Of a stretch of 64,000 nt of DNA, positions 27,200-36,324 are shown piece after piece. The stretch is from positions 16,500-80,499 of the forward strand of contig JBOHQX010000078.1 in assembly GCA_050732395.1 (NCBI GenBank), given 5' to 3'. The translations under genes were made by a program, and so were the position numbers. How positions within the stretch are numbered: the first letter of the stretch is position 1; each line of letters begins with the position of its first letter. The notes below the pieces were generated by a model that did no database searches, was not told the DNA's origin, and worked only from the letters and a program-made list of their open reading frames with translations. Source of the DNA: JBIOXB01 sp050732395. Its GTDB lineage: Bacteria; Zhuqueibacterota; Zhuqueibacteria; Zhuqueibacterales; Zhuqueibacteraceae.

Positions 27200-28060
27200 A
27201 TGAGCTCAACTGTCCAACGCATGATGAATAACGTGGCAAATTTTTCAAGCAACAATCGTGTCCCGGCCACAAGATCACGGGAGGGGCCCTTTATTTCCGC
27301 CTCCCGCGCGGTGGAAACTGAAAAGCACACCTCATCCCTGACGCCGTGGCATCAGTCCAAGATGCCGTTGCGCATGAAATCCCTCCGCAAAATCCGGCCG
27401 CTGCTCTTCCGGTTGGTACTGCCGATTTTGCATTATAGAGTCAAAAAGAACGCGGATACGACCGTTGCTGGACTCCAGCTGGGCACGAGTTCGCAGGTGT
27501 TTCATCCCAAATACTTTTTCAGCAGCAAAATTCTGGCGCGTTATCTGGCCACGCTTATTGGCGCGCGGCAAAAGCTGCTGGATATGGGCACAGGATCCGG
27601 CGTCATCGGCATTATGGCTGCCAAACATGGCGCAGAGGTGCTGGCCGTCGATCTCAATCCCTCTGCGGTGGCGCTTGCGATTGCAAACGCCCGCCGGCAC
27701 GGCCTGCATGGCCACTGGCGGTGCTTGCAAAGCGATCTCTTTGCGCACCTCGATCCGGCTGAAAGATTTGACTGGATCGTTTTCAATCCTCCCTACTTCC
27801 CGAACCGGGTTCAACGGCCGGCCCAGGCCGCCTGGCATGCCGGCGAGAATTACGAAACCATCGAGCGCTTTCTCGCGCAGGCGCAAAGTTTTCTGGTGCC
27901 GCACGGGAAGATCGTGTTGATTCTTTCCTCGGATATGCCGCTGTCCTTGCTGCACGACAAATTTCGGCATTGCGGCTATGATGTGATCGCACACGCCGCC
28001 AAACCGCATCTTTTCGAAATCTTCCATCTCCTGCAATTGCAACGGAGCGACGGCAAATGA
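27200..28060 (+). CDS. SAM-dependent methyltransferase with NPPY motif
   Basis: The 286-residue protein contains LLDMGTGSGVIGIMAAKHGAEV and the NPPY motif at 196-199 (WIVFNPPYFPN), the signature of methyltransferases that act on nitrogen atoms or are related to HemK/RsmC. The conserved core starts near residue 85 (GTSSQVFHPKYFFSSKIL). The ATG at 27200 has no good ribosome site; the ATG at 27362 would give a shorter protein that still keeps the core. Its stop overlaps the start of the first radical SAM gene (ATGA), which suggests a role in the same pathway rather than in ribosome or release-factor methylation. The substrate is unknown. Confidence 0.75.
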   Translation: MSSTVQRMMNNVANFSSNNRVPATRSREGPFISASRAVETEKHTSSLTPWHQSKMPLRMKSLRKIRPLLFRLVLPILHYRVKKNADTTVAGLQLGTSSQVFHPKYFFSSKILARYLATLIGARQKLLDMGTGSGVIGIMAAKHGAEVLAVDLNPSAVALAIANARRHGLHGHWRCLQSDLFAHLDPAERFDWIVFNPPYFPNRVQRPAQAAWHAGENYETIERFLAQAQSFLVPHGKIVLILSSDMPLSLLHDKFRHCGYDVIAHAAKPHLFEIFHLLQLQRSDGK

Positions 28061-29532
28061 AGAAGAAAAAAGTCGTTCTCTTTTTTCCTGCTTATGCCAG
28101 CAACGAGGCCTGCCCGCCCCTGGCACTCATCGCGATCGCCGGGCCATTGGTGACCGAAGGGTATGAAGTCAAAATAATTGACACCGCAATGGAGCCGGAT
28201 TTTGTCGGCGCCGTTATGCGTGAAGTCGAGGACGCGCTCTGCCTCGGCATCTCGCTGGTCACCGGCCCTATGATCAAAGGCGCGATCGCGGTGGGCCGCG
28301 CCGTGAAAGCGCGACATCCCGATCTGCCGATCATTCTGGGCGGCTGGCATCCGTCGATTCTGCCGCAGCAAACCCTGGCCTGCCCGTACGTCGACGCCGT
28401 CATCGTCCGGCAAGGAGAGTTGACGTTTCTCGAATTGATCAAGCGTCTCGAAGCCGGCGAAGCGCTCACGGGCGTGGCAGGGACGTGGACGAAAGAGCGT
28501 GGCACGATCATACAGAATCCGCCCCGGCCGCACACCCCCGTGGCCATGTTGCCCAGCCGCATGCCGGGCTATGGCCTGATTGACTATGAGCGCTATTATC
28601 GCGCCACGGGCTTGCGCTGGTTAATGTACACCACGAGCCACGGGTGCCCTTACAACTGTTCGTATTGCTCCAACGCCGCCGTCTATGGCCGCAATCTCGA
28701 CGTGTTGCCGGTCGAACAAGTCGTCGAGGAAGTCACCTATCTGGTGCGAAAGTATCAGATCAAGTTACTCGGCATTATCGATGATATTTTTTTTGCCTTC
28801 CGGCCGCGCTCGCTGGAGATCGCCGAAGGCTTCATTCGCAATGATTTGAAGTTTGAATGGTATATTCAGGATCGCGCAGATTCCTGGCAACGACTGACCA
28901 CGGCGCAAGCACGCATGTTTCGCCGCGCCGGCCTCACGCGCATTCACTTCGGTGCGGAATCCGGCTCCGATGAAGTGCTCAAGTCCATCGAGAAAAAATC
29001 GAATACCGAAGCCACTCTGGCCGCGGTGGAGCGCTGCCAGGAAGCGGATATTCGCGCGAGCTTTGGCTTCATCTTCGGTTTACCTGCGGAGAAAGACGAA
29101 GATTTATTACAGACCGTCGATCTCATCCGCCAGATTTACGAACGCTACGATCGCGCGGATTGTTATACCAATATCTTTACGCCCTACCCCGGCTCGCCCG
29201 CGTGGCAAGAGTCGATTGATCGCGGCCTGGTCCCGCCGGAATCATTTGCAGAATGGGCCGATTTCTATCCCCGCCTGACCGTCCTGCCATGGCTGAATGG
29301 CGGCAAACACCAGCGCCTGCAAGCGATCCGGCAATTCATCCGTTTCGGCTACCACCAGGTCAAAGTCGGCGAGCAGCAACACTCGTGGCGACATCGTTTG
29401 GTGTTGAACATGTTACGGCCGAGCGCGCAGTTTCGCCTGAAAAACCATCGCTTCGATTTTCCACTGGAGATTTACGGATATTGGGGGCTGCAGCGCCTGA
29501 AGAAGGAATTGCTTCATGCCGAGCGTTTTTGA
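28057..29532 (+). CDS. cobalamin-binding-type radical SAM protein 1
   Basis: The 491-residue protein has an N-terminal Rossmann-like domain of the B12-binding type (residues about 1-150, with PPLALIAIAGPLVTEGYEVKI and IILGGWHPSILPQQ) and a radical SAM core whose iron-sulfur cysteines are Cys197, Cys201 and Cys204 (CPYNCSYC). Downstream are IHFGAESGSDEVLKSI and FGFIFGLPAEKDEDL, typical of this family. The cobalamin DxHxxG motif is not seen, so B12 binding is uncertain. A C-terminal part of about 100 residues follows the core. It overlaps both neighbours (4 and 17 bases) and is one of five such genes within 15 kb. Confidence 0.85.
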   Translation: MKKKKVVLFFPAYASNEACPPLALIAIAGPLVTEGYEVKIIDTAMEPDFVGAVMREVEDALCLGISLVTGPMIKGAIAVGRAVKARHPDLPIILGGWHPSILPQQTLACPYVDAVIVRQGELTFLELIKRLEAGEALTGVAGTWTKERGTIIQNPPRPHTPVAMLPSRMPGYGLIDYERYYRATGLRWLMYTTSHGCPYNCSYCSNAAVYGRNLDVLPVEQVVEEVTYLVRKYQIKLLGIIDDIFFAFRPRSLEIAEGFIRNDLKFEWYIQDRADSWQRLTTAQARMFRRAGLTRIHFGAESGSDEVLKSIEKKSNTEATLAAVERCQEADIRASFGFIFGLPAEKDEDLLQTVDLIRQIYERYDRADCYTNIFTPYPGSPAWQESIDRGLVPPESFAEWADFYPRLTVLPWLNGGKHQRLQAIRQFIRFGYHQVKVGEQQHSWRHRLVLNMLRPSAQFRLKNHRFDFPLEIYGYWGLQRLKKELLHAERF

Positions 29533-31747
29533 AACCGCCCGAGGCAGCGCGCCGGGCAGATGGCGAGCGCCGGCAGGAATGGAGGAGATTCTTACCGTCA
29601 CTGCGGCGAAACCTGCCTGCGCATGGTTGATCTTCATAGTTTTTGCCGCCCTCATTTTCTGGAAGGGCGTATGGCCCTCGCTGCAGAACACGCGCGGCGA
29701 TTTTGCCAACTACTACACTGCCTCGCGTTTGATCGCCGAAGGCAAACCTCTGCAGCTTGCCTATCGCGACTTCGTTTGGTTTCAAAAGCAGATCGACCGC
29801 TACGGCATCGAACATCAGCTCGGCGGCTTTATTCCGCATCCGCCGCCGGCGGCACTGGTGATGTTACCGCTCGCTTCGTTCACGCCCCTGGTGGCAAAAC
29901 GCGTTTGGATCGTTCTTAATCTGATTTTCGCGATTGGTTGCATCATGCTCTTCGCGCGCATTACGGCCATGCCCTGGCTTCCCGTCGCGATCGTTTTTCT
30001 CGGCACGGGTTTCGGACTGGTCAACAATTTTCTTTTCGGGCAGATGTACCTGCTCCTGCTCGCGACGCTCGCAGGCGGAATTTATTTGCAGCAACGCGGG
30101 TATTCGATTTGGGCGGGCATCTTGCTCGGCCTCATGATCCCGATGAAATACGTTGGCGCGTTCTTTCTCATCTATTTTGCATGGAAAAAAGAGTGGCGGC
30201 TCGTGTGCGCCGGAGTGTGTGCCACCCTCGCTGTGATTCTCATCGCGCTGTGGAGGGAAGGTGTGGAAATTTTTCAAGTTTTCGTCACGGAAGTTTTGCC
30301 GCGCCACCTGCCCGGCGAAATTCAAGACCCGTTCGCGATTCAGTTTCAATCGTGGAACAGCATGCTGCGGCGTTTGTTCATTCACAATGCTTCACTCAAT
30401 CCGCAGCCGCCCCTTCCTTCGGAACTTCTCTTTGTCGTGATGAAGCATCTCATCCCGTGGCTTTGGTTCGCAAGCTTCGTGTGGATTTATCGCGAAACGA
30501 AATTTGCGAATGCGAGGCAGCAAAGCTCGTTTGAGATCGGCATGATGCCGCTTGCGATCTTATTGGTTTCGCCCGGCAGCGCGACGTATCATTTTTTGCT
30601 GCTCAGCCTCTCCACGATTTGTTTCGCCCAAATTCTCTGGGAGCGCGCAGAAAGGTTGCGCGCGCTTTTTCTGTGCGGCTTGTTCATCACGATCAATCTG
30701 CCCCACTATCTCGTGCTCAAAAAGTACGCCAGCGGCTGGCTTACCCCTGTCGGTTATATCCGGCTTTGGCTTCTGGTATTTTTCTTCGCAGCGATTTGCG
30801 TTTTCTTCTCGCGCGCAGCGCACTGGCAATGGCAATCGAATGCTTGCAAGAGATACTTGTTGCCGGCGCTGGTAGGTGCCCTTTTGATGATGGCGCTCGA
30901 TTTCCGGCGCCTGCAGGCGCGCGAGCGGGATGCCGCGCTTTGGGTTCCGCTCCATGAAAAAGAATTTGATCGCCACCTCGGCTTGTTGGTTAAAACCCCG
31001 AATCTCGGACGCGAACGAATTGTTTTCAGCTACGGCGAATTGCTGGATGAGGATTATGCGATCTTCTCCATGACCACTAACGGCACCGTCGAGGGGCAAT
31101 GGACGCCGGACACCTCACAAAAGTTTTACGAGCCGGACCTGGCGAGCGATGACCACAGCATTTTATTGGAAAGCATCAATAACGGCCGCGCGGAAGTTTG
31201 GTTGAGTCGCAGCAAAGAACACCCGCCAGAACTCGTGTTAGCAGGAGAGAAGCCACGCTGGCATCACGACGGCGCGCACTTTGCTTTTCTGCGCGACCAT
31301 CGCATCGGCGTTGCCAACGTGTCCACTGCGGGCGAGAAAAAGCCGCAATGGTTACAGATCGACGAGACGTGTTACGATCATGCATTTTCTCCTTGCGACG
31401 ATCGCCTGCTTTATTGTGGAGAGAGAAGTGCTGATTCGCGTTTTGTGCTGGCGAGCATCGATATTCAAACCGGCGTGCGGAAAATTCTTTTGGAGAGCGA
31501 AACGAGCTTCGAACGCCCGGCGTGGGCGCCCGGGGCCGAGCGCATTGTCTTTTCGTGGAATCTGAATGGCAACCGCGATCTTTGGATGATGAACTTGACT
31601 GATCTCCGGCCCACACGCTTGACGCGCGATCGCGCCATTGACACTGCGCCGGTGTGGGATGAAGCGCATCAACGTATCTTATTCACCTCGGATCGCGGCC
31701 GGGGGTTGGAGTTCAGCACAATGTTCAGCATCGCTTTGGAGAGATGA
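29516..31747 (+). CDS. fusion: GT87-type (DUF2029) membrane glycosyltransferase + TolB-like propeller
   Basis: The 743-residue protein has about ten membrane helices in residues 40-470 and resembles the GT87/DUF2029 mannosyltransferases (NYYTASRLIAEGKPL near the first loop, PHPPPAALVMLPLA, YLLLLATLAGGIY). These use polyprenyl-phosphate sugars outside the membrane. Residues about 480-743 are a TolB/WD40-like beta-propeller: repeated PD40-type units such as HAFSPCDDRLLYCGER, RPAWAPGAERIVFSWN and APVWDEAHQRILFTSDRG. That propeller is not a usual part of the family. The ATG at 29516 follows AAGGAA inside the previous gene; ATG 29579 is the alternative. The propeller may bind the glycan or a partner. 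Confidence 0.8.
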   Translation: MPSVFETARGSAPGRWRAPAGMEEILTVTAAKPACAWLIFIVFAALIFWKGVWPSLQNTRGDFANYYTASRLIAEGKPLQLAYRDFVWFQKQIDRYGIEHQLGGFIPHPPPAALVMLPLASFTPLVAKRVWIVLNLIFAIGCIMLFARITAMPWLPVAIVFLGTGFGLVNNFLFGQMYLLLLATLAGGIYLQQRGYSIWAGILLGLMIPMKYVGAFFLIYFAWKKEWRLVCAGVCATLAVILIALWREGVEIFQVFVTEVLPRHLPGEIQDPFAIQFQSWNSMLRRLFIHNASLNPQPPLPSELLFVVMKHLIPWLWFASFVWIYRETKFANARQQSSFEIGMMPLAILLVSPGSATYHFLLLSLSTICFAQILWERAERLRALFLCGLFITINLPHYLVLKKYASGWLTPVGYIRLWLLVFFFAAICVFFSRAAHWQWQSNACKRYLLPALVGALLMMALDFRRLQARERDAALWVPLHEKEFDRHLGLLVKTPNLGRERIVFSYGELLDEDYAIFSMTTNGTVEGQWTPDTSQKFYEPDLASDDHSILLESINNGRAEVWLSRSKEHPPELVLAGEKPRWHHDGAHFAFLRDHRIGVANVSTAGEKKPQWLQIDETCYDHAFSPCDDRLLYCGERSADSRFVLASIDIQTGVRKILLESETSFERPAWAPGAERIVFSWNLNGNRDLWMMNLTDLRPTRLTRDRAIDTAPVWDEAHQRILFTSDRGRGLEFSTMFSIALER

Positions 31748-31805
31748 AGCGGGAAGATTCAATTGACCCCCCGTGCTTTGGATGCTATTTCATGGAAGAA
31801 TCCAA

Positions 31806-33023
31806 ATGCTGCTCATGAGTCTGCGCATCAAGATTGCCAAGTGGTTGGACGAATACGTTGGCCGCGTGCTCATCGTTCTCGTCCGAGGCTTGCGTCTCCG
31901 CAAACGTGGCGCAAATCAGCAGGCATCCAGAGCGCGTATCCTCGTCATCAAGTTTTGGGGAATGGGAAGCATTATTTTGCTGGAGCCGGCATTGCGCAGC
32001 CTGCGCGAGCGTTTTCCGCATGCACGCATCGACTTCCTCACGCTGGCGCAGAATCAAGACGTGTTCGCGTTGCTGCCACACATCGATCACGTGTACGTAT
32101 TGGAATTCGGCAACGATGTCCGGTTCATCATGACGACCTTCTCTGTGCTGGCACGATTGCGTCTGGTCAATTATGATTTGATCTTTGATGCTGAGTTCTT
32201 CGCAAACTTTTCCGCACTCTTAGCGCGCGTTGCCGCGCCCAAAACTTTAGTGGGATTCTCGCGGCCGCTCGCGCGCAAGCGCGAGCTGTTGGACCTTGCC
32301 GTCCCTTTTCACGATGAAGAGCATGCGACGCAAAATTTTTTGCGCCTGATACTGGCCGCGCCGAGTACGCAAGAGAGTGGTGCCGGCTTCTCGAGTTTGT
32401 ACAAGGTCTCGCCGCGGTTACGATTGGCGGCTCCCGAGCACAGGCGTTTTGTCGATACCTATGTCGTCATAAACGTCAATGCCAGCCCGCTGGCACTGGA
32501 ACGGCGATGGCCTCGGGAGAATTTTGTGCAGCTCGCGCGCTGGCTGCTGCGCGAATATGAAATCGAGCTCGCGCTCATCGGCAACGCGGCGGAGAGAGAA
32601 TACACGCAGCACGTCGCTGGCGCGATCGACGCTCCCGATCGCGTGCGCAATCGCGCCGGTGCCCTGAATCTGCGCGAGCTTGCTGCGCTGATGCATGACG
32701 CCTCGTTGGTCATCTCAAATGACAGCGGCCCGCTGCATCTCGCCGCGGCTTTGCATCGGCCCGTGGTCGGGTTCTATGGCCCGGAGACACCGAAGCGCTT
32801 CGGCCCTCTCAACGATGAGCAGTTGATTTTTTATCTCGGTTTGCCTTGCAGTCCGTGCATGAGCGTGCACAACGCCAAAACCGTGAATTGCACCAATCAT
32901 CGCCGCTGCATGTTGCAGTTGAGCGTGGCCATGGTCGTTCCACGGCTGCGGCGCTTTATAGATGAAAATGGACTGCTGCCCAAGCGGGTGGCACAAGGCC
33001 AAATGATTGAAGTTGCAGATTAG
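31806..33023 (+). CDS. glycosyltransferase family 9 (heptosyltransferase-like)
   Basis: The 405-residue protein matches GT9 enzymes: an N-terminal acceptor domain with ILVIKFWGMGSIILLEPALRSLRERFP, and a C-terminal nucleotide-sugar domain with SNDSGPLHLAAALHRPVVGFYGPE, the family signature. GT9 enzymes transfer heptose or related sugars from ADP/GDP donors onto lipid-linked acceptors in the cytoplasm. ATG 31806 is used because GGAAGA lies 6 bases upstream; an in-frame GTG at 31773 and ATGs at 31782 and 31815 are possible. It is the last gene of the run that begins with the NPPY methyltransferase. The donor sugar is not known. Confidence 0.87.
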   Translation: MLLMSLRIKIAKWLDEYVGRVLIVLVRGLRLRKRGANQQASRARILVIKFWGMGSIILLEPALRSLRERFPHARIDFLTLAQNQDVFALLPHIDHVYVLEFGNDVRFIMTTFSVLARLRLVNYDLIFDAEFFANFSALLARVAAPKTLVGFSRPLARKRELLDLAVPFHDEEHATQNFLRLILAAPSTQESGAGFSSLYKVSPRLRLAAPEHRRFVDTYVVINVNASPLALERRWPRENFVQLARWLLREYEIELALIGNAAEREYTQHVAGAIDAPDRVRNRAGALNLRELAALMHDASLVISNDSGPLHLAAALHRPVVGFYGPETPKRFGPLNDEQLIFYLGLPCSPCMSVHNAKTVNCTNHRRCMLQLSVAMVVPRLRRFIDENGLLPKRVAQGQMIEVAD

Positions 33024-33058
33024 TACGACCACATTCATTCGCCGCTGCCAGACGGGTA

Positions 33059-33148
33059 TGTCATTCCGTAAGAATCTTCCCACGCACTGGGTATCATTCT
33101 AAAATGAGGCTTCATCCAGGCGCTTGGCAAGATTCCTGCGGATTGACA
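33059..33148. repeat. TGTCATTC-family inverted repeat, copy 1
   Basis: The 24-base arms at 33059-33082 and 33125-33148 match at 20 positions when one is reversed and complemented; the ends read TGTCATTCCG and CGGATTGACA. Related copies occur at 41627-41729, 46031-46119 and 50476-50547. All are intergenic. Confidence 0.75.
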
Positions 33149-33173
33149 GGTTCGAGGATGACAAATTACGTCA

Positions 33174-34601
33174 ATGCGCATGCCAGAAACTCCAAATAAC
33201 AAACTTCTCCTGCTCAATCCTCCCGGCAAACGTGTTTATTTGCGCGATTATTTTTGCAGCAAGGTTTCGCAGGCCGATTATCTGAATCATCCGATCGACT
33301 TCATTTATCTGAGCGGTTTGCTGCGCGAGCACTACGAGCTGCATCTCCTCGATGCGATCGTGGATCGCCTCTCCGCACAAACATCCCTGCAGACGATCCA
33401 AGCGTTGCAACCCGCGGCAATCATCGGCCTCATCGGCTCCGTCTCGTATGAAGAAGACGCGGCATTTTATCGGCGGCTCGCCGAGCAACAGCAAGTACCC
33501 CTATTTCTCATCGGCGACGTGCTTATCGAAAATCGCGCCGAACGACTGCAAGAATTGCATTTTGCCACCGGCTTTTTACACGACTTCTCCGGTGATGAGG
33601 TACATCGCTTTTTACAGGGCGAGCGCGATCGTCTTCAGAACATGACGTTTCAGCACGAGGGCGAAATTTACGCGGCGCCGATTGTCCGGCCGCGTTGCGA
33701 AAGCTTTGATTTGCCCGTGCCGGCGCATGAGCTCTTTCTCGGCAAAGACTATCGCTATCCGTTTGTGCGGCGCCGGCAATTCGCCACCGTCATGACCGAA
33801 TTCGGTTGCCCCTATCGCTGCACCTTTTGTATCATGAGCACGCTCGGCTGGAAAATTCGTCCGGTAAGCAACGTGCTGGCCGAGCTGGATGCCGTGCGCG
33901 CGCTGGGCATTCGCGAGCTTTTTTTTCTCGACCAAACCTTTGCTTTGCAAAAACCGCGCGCCCTGCAGCTTCTTCTGGAAATGCAGCGACGCGGCTATGG
34001 CTTCGGCTGGGTCTGTTTCAGCCGCGCAGATGTGCTGGATGACGAGGTGCTGGCCGAAATGAAAAAAGCCGGTTGCCACACCATTATCCTCGGTTTAGAA
34101 AGCGGGGATGAAGCCGTGCTGGCCGCAGCGAAAAAAGACTACGATCGCGGGCAGGTCCTTGCCGGGTTTCAGCGTTGTGCCGCACACGGTCTGCGCACCG
34201 TCGCCACGATCATTATCGGCTTGCCCGAGGAAACCGAAGCCTCGTTTCAACGCACCCTGGATTTCCTTCGGCAGGTGCCGTGCGATTTTGCTTCCTTCAA
34301 TGTTGCTGTTCCGCGCATGGGCACGCCACTGCGGCAACAAGCGGTGGCGCAGCAACTCATTCCGCCAGATCTGCACGTGATGGATCAATCGGGAAGCGCG
34401 ATTGCCATGCCGACGTTGACCTTGAGCCGCATGCAGATCGAGGCCATGCATCAACGCGCCGTGCGCGAGTTTTATTTCAATCTTCATTATTTGTTGCGGC
34501 GTCTGCGCAGCTTCAGGTCGCTGGAAGACGCTCGGATTCAAGCACGGCAAGGATATGGTTTGCTGAAGAATTATTTAACGCTTCGCTTCCTGCACAGATG
34601 A
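33174..34601 (+). CDS. cobalamin-binding-type radical SAM protein 2
   Basis: The 475-residue protein opens with LLLLNPPGKRVYLRDYF, a motif common in B12-binding-type radical SAM enzymes of lipid and hopanoid pathways. The cysteines are Cys212, Cys216 and Cys219 (CPYRCTFC). The core continues with ELFFLDQTFALQKP and TIILGLESGDEAVL, then an arginine- and leucine-rich C-terminus. The cobalamin DxHxxG motif is not evident. The ATG at 33174 has no strong ribosome site. It ends with an ATGA overlap to radical SAM protein 3, so the two are co-translated. The chemistry (methyl transfer or ring formation) is not predictable from sequence. Confidence 0.83.
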   Translation: MRMPETPNNKLLLLNPPGKRVYLRDYFCSKVSQADYLNHPIDFIYLSGLLREHYELHLLDAIVDRLSAQTSLQTIQALQPAAIIGLIGSVSYEEDAAFYRRLAEQQQVPLFLIGDVLIENRAERLQELHFATGFLHDFSGDEVHRFLQGERDRLQNMTFQHEGEIYAAPIVRPRCESFDLPVPAHELFLGKDYRYPFVRRRQFATVMTEFGCPYRCTFCIMSTLGWKIRPVSNVLAELDAVRALGIRELFFLDQTFALQKPRALQLLLEMQRRGYGFGWVCFSRADVLDDEVLAEMKKAGCHTIILGLESGDEAVLAAAKKDYDRGQVLAGFQRCAAHGLRTVATIIIGLPEETEASFQRTLDFLRQVPCDFASFNVAVPRMGTPLRQQAVAQQLIPPDLHVMDQSGSAIAMPTLTLSRMQIEAMHQRAVREFYFNLHYLLRRLRSFRSLEDARIQARQGYGLLKNYLTLRFLHR

Positions 34602-36100
34602 AGAGTCGAGCCGACATTATTCTGTACTTCCCCCGCAGCGCCAACAGCAAATATCGCGTGCCGATGTCGCTGCTCGCACTCGGTTCGATGTTGGAGAACC
34701 GTTACGACTACGCCATTCTCGATGGCAATTTCTTTCACGATCCGATTGCTCAATTGTCTTCCGCCCTCGAGCGTACCGGCGCGCAAATTCTCGGGATGTC
34801 AGTGATGCCCGGGCCGCAATTGCAGGAAGCCATTCCATTGGTTCGCCACTTGCGGCGTCGTTTTCCGGGACTACAAATCATTTGGGGCGGATATTTTCCG
34901 TCGAATCATACGGATATTGTTTTGCAAAGCGGCTGGGTGGATTACGTCATGCGCGGCCCGGTGGAACGTGAGTTCGCCCAACTGTCGCAGTACCTCAACG
35001 GCAACGGCGTCCTGCGCGAATCGATTCTCGGGCTTTCATATCGTGAAAACGGGCGCGTCGTACACAATCCGCAACGAATGCCGCTCGCGCCCATCGACGA
35101 TCTGCCGCCGTGGCCGTATGAACGTCTCGGCGATATGCGTCGTTATCTCGGCAAAACTTGTCTGGGCAAGCGCACGATGGCGATGCATACGAGCTACGGC
35201 TGTCCGTTCAAATGCAGCTTTTGCGCTGTCGTGCCGATTTATGAAGGCGGCTGGGTGGCACGCACGGCGCCGCGCGTTGCCGATGACGTCGAAAGCGTCA
35301 TCAAAAGATTCGGCGTCGACGCCATTGAATTTGACGACAATAACTTTTTTACTTCCGTGAAGCGCACTTCGGAGTTTGCCGAAGAATTATTGCAGCGCGA
35401 GCTTCGCGTCTCGTGGTGGGGCGAAGCGCGGCCCGACACCCTCGAAAACTATCCCGATGGCGTGCTCGCGCAGATGCGGCGCGCCGGCTGTAAAATGATC
35501 TTTCTCGGCGCGGAATCCGGTTCGGCACTGCGACTCGAACAAATGAACAAGGGCGGCACGCAAACCCCGGAAACGATTTTGCGCCTGGCGGAAAAACTTC
35601 GACGGCACGATATCGTACCGGAGTTCTCCTTTGTGCTCGGCGCGCCGGCGGACGACGTGGATTCGGCGCTCAACGAAGAAATCGCCTTTATCCGCCTGGT
35701 AAAAAAAATCAACCCGCAAAGCGAGATCATCATTTATGTTTATGCGCCCGTGCCGGTGCCCGGCTCTTCTTTGTTTGAAGAGGTGCAAAAAACCGGCTTT
35801 CAGTTTCCCGCTCGCCTGGAAGACTGGCAATTGCCACAATGGTCGCAGCTCGATTTGCGCCGCAATCCACTAACGCCGTGGCTTAAACCGCGCCACTTCG
35901 ACAAGATTCATCATTTCGAAGCGGTGTTGAATGCGCGCTATCCGACCAACTCCGACGTCAAATTAACTGCACGGCAACGACGGCTGCTGCAAGTGAGCGG
36001 TGCCTGGCGTTACGCCACCGGGTTCTATTTTGCACCATACGAGATCAAACTGTTGCAGCGCTGGATGCACTATCGCCAGCCGGAAATCGAAGGGTTTTGA
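34598..36100 (+). CDS. cobalamin-binding-type radical SAM protein 3
   Basis: The 500-residue protein begins DIILYFPRSANSKYRVPMSLLALGSMLE, a B12-type N-terminal domain (residues about 1-140, including IIWGGYFPSNHTDIVL), followed by the radical SAM core with Cys202, Cys206 and Cys209 (CPFKCSFC), then FDDNNFFTSVKR and IFLGAESGSALRLEQMN. The start at 34598 is set by the four-base overlap with the previous stop; the frame is open about 420 bases further upstream, but that part only shadows radical SAM protein 2. The C-terminal 100 residues resemble those of protein 1. The function is unassigned. Confidence 0.85.
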   Translation: MKSRADIILYFPRSANSKYRVPMSLLALGSMLENRYDYAILDGNFFHDPIAQLSSALERTGAQILGMSVMPGPQLQEAIPLVRHLRRRFPGLQIIWGGYFPSNHTDIVLQSGWVDYVMRGPVEREFAQLSQYLNGNGVLRESILGLSYRENGRVVHNPQRMPLAPIDDLPPWPYERLGDMRRYLGKTCLGKRTMAMHTSYGCPFKCSFCAVVPIYEGGWVARTAPRVADDVESVIKRFGVDAIEFDDNNFFTSVKRTSEFAEELLQRELRVSWWGEARPDTLENYPDGVLAQMRRAGCKMIFLGAESGSALRLEQMNKGGTQTPETILRLAEKLRRHDIVPEFSFVLGAPADDVDSALNEEIAFIRLVKKINPQSEIIIYVYAPVPVPGSSLFEEVQKTGFQFPARLEDWQLPQWSQLDLRRNPLTPWLKPRHFDKIHHFEAVLNARYPTNSDVKLTARQRRLLQVSGAWRYATGFYFAPYEIKLLQRWMHYRQPEIEGF

Positions 36101-36158
36101 TTTTTGTTGTCAGCGAGCTTAAAACTAAGCCCCTTCGGACAGCATGGAAACAATAAAG

Positions 36159-36272
36159 CCTTCCAACACAGAGACACGAAGCACACGGAGTGTGACAGAG
36201 CGAGAGTTATTTCTCCCGGTGTTCTTTCATTCTCAGTGGCGCTCCGCGTTTTCTGTGTCCCTGTGTTGAAGG
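36159..36272. repeat. inverted-repeat element with ACACAGAGACAC-type arms
   Basis: Arms at 36159-36190 and 36242-36272 are imperfect reverse complements; the inner part reads AACACAGAGACAC on the left and GTGTCCCTGTGTT on the right. A related one-sided copy (CCGTGTCCCTGTGTTCAAAG) occurs near 37664. It occupies most of the 224-base gap before the SGNH gene. Confidence 0.65.
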
Positions 36273-36324
36273 AAAAAGCCTTTGGAATTCTTTTTCACCT
36301 TCTTCGGCCTCGTGGCCAAGCGAA

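Noticed and set aside
34175..34597. Upstream extension of radical SAM protein 3
   Set aside because: The added residues are out-of-frame sequence of radical SAM protein 2; the ATGA overlap at 34598 is a better start.
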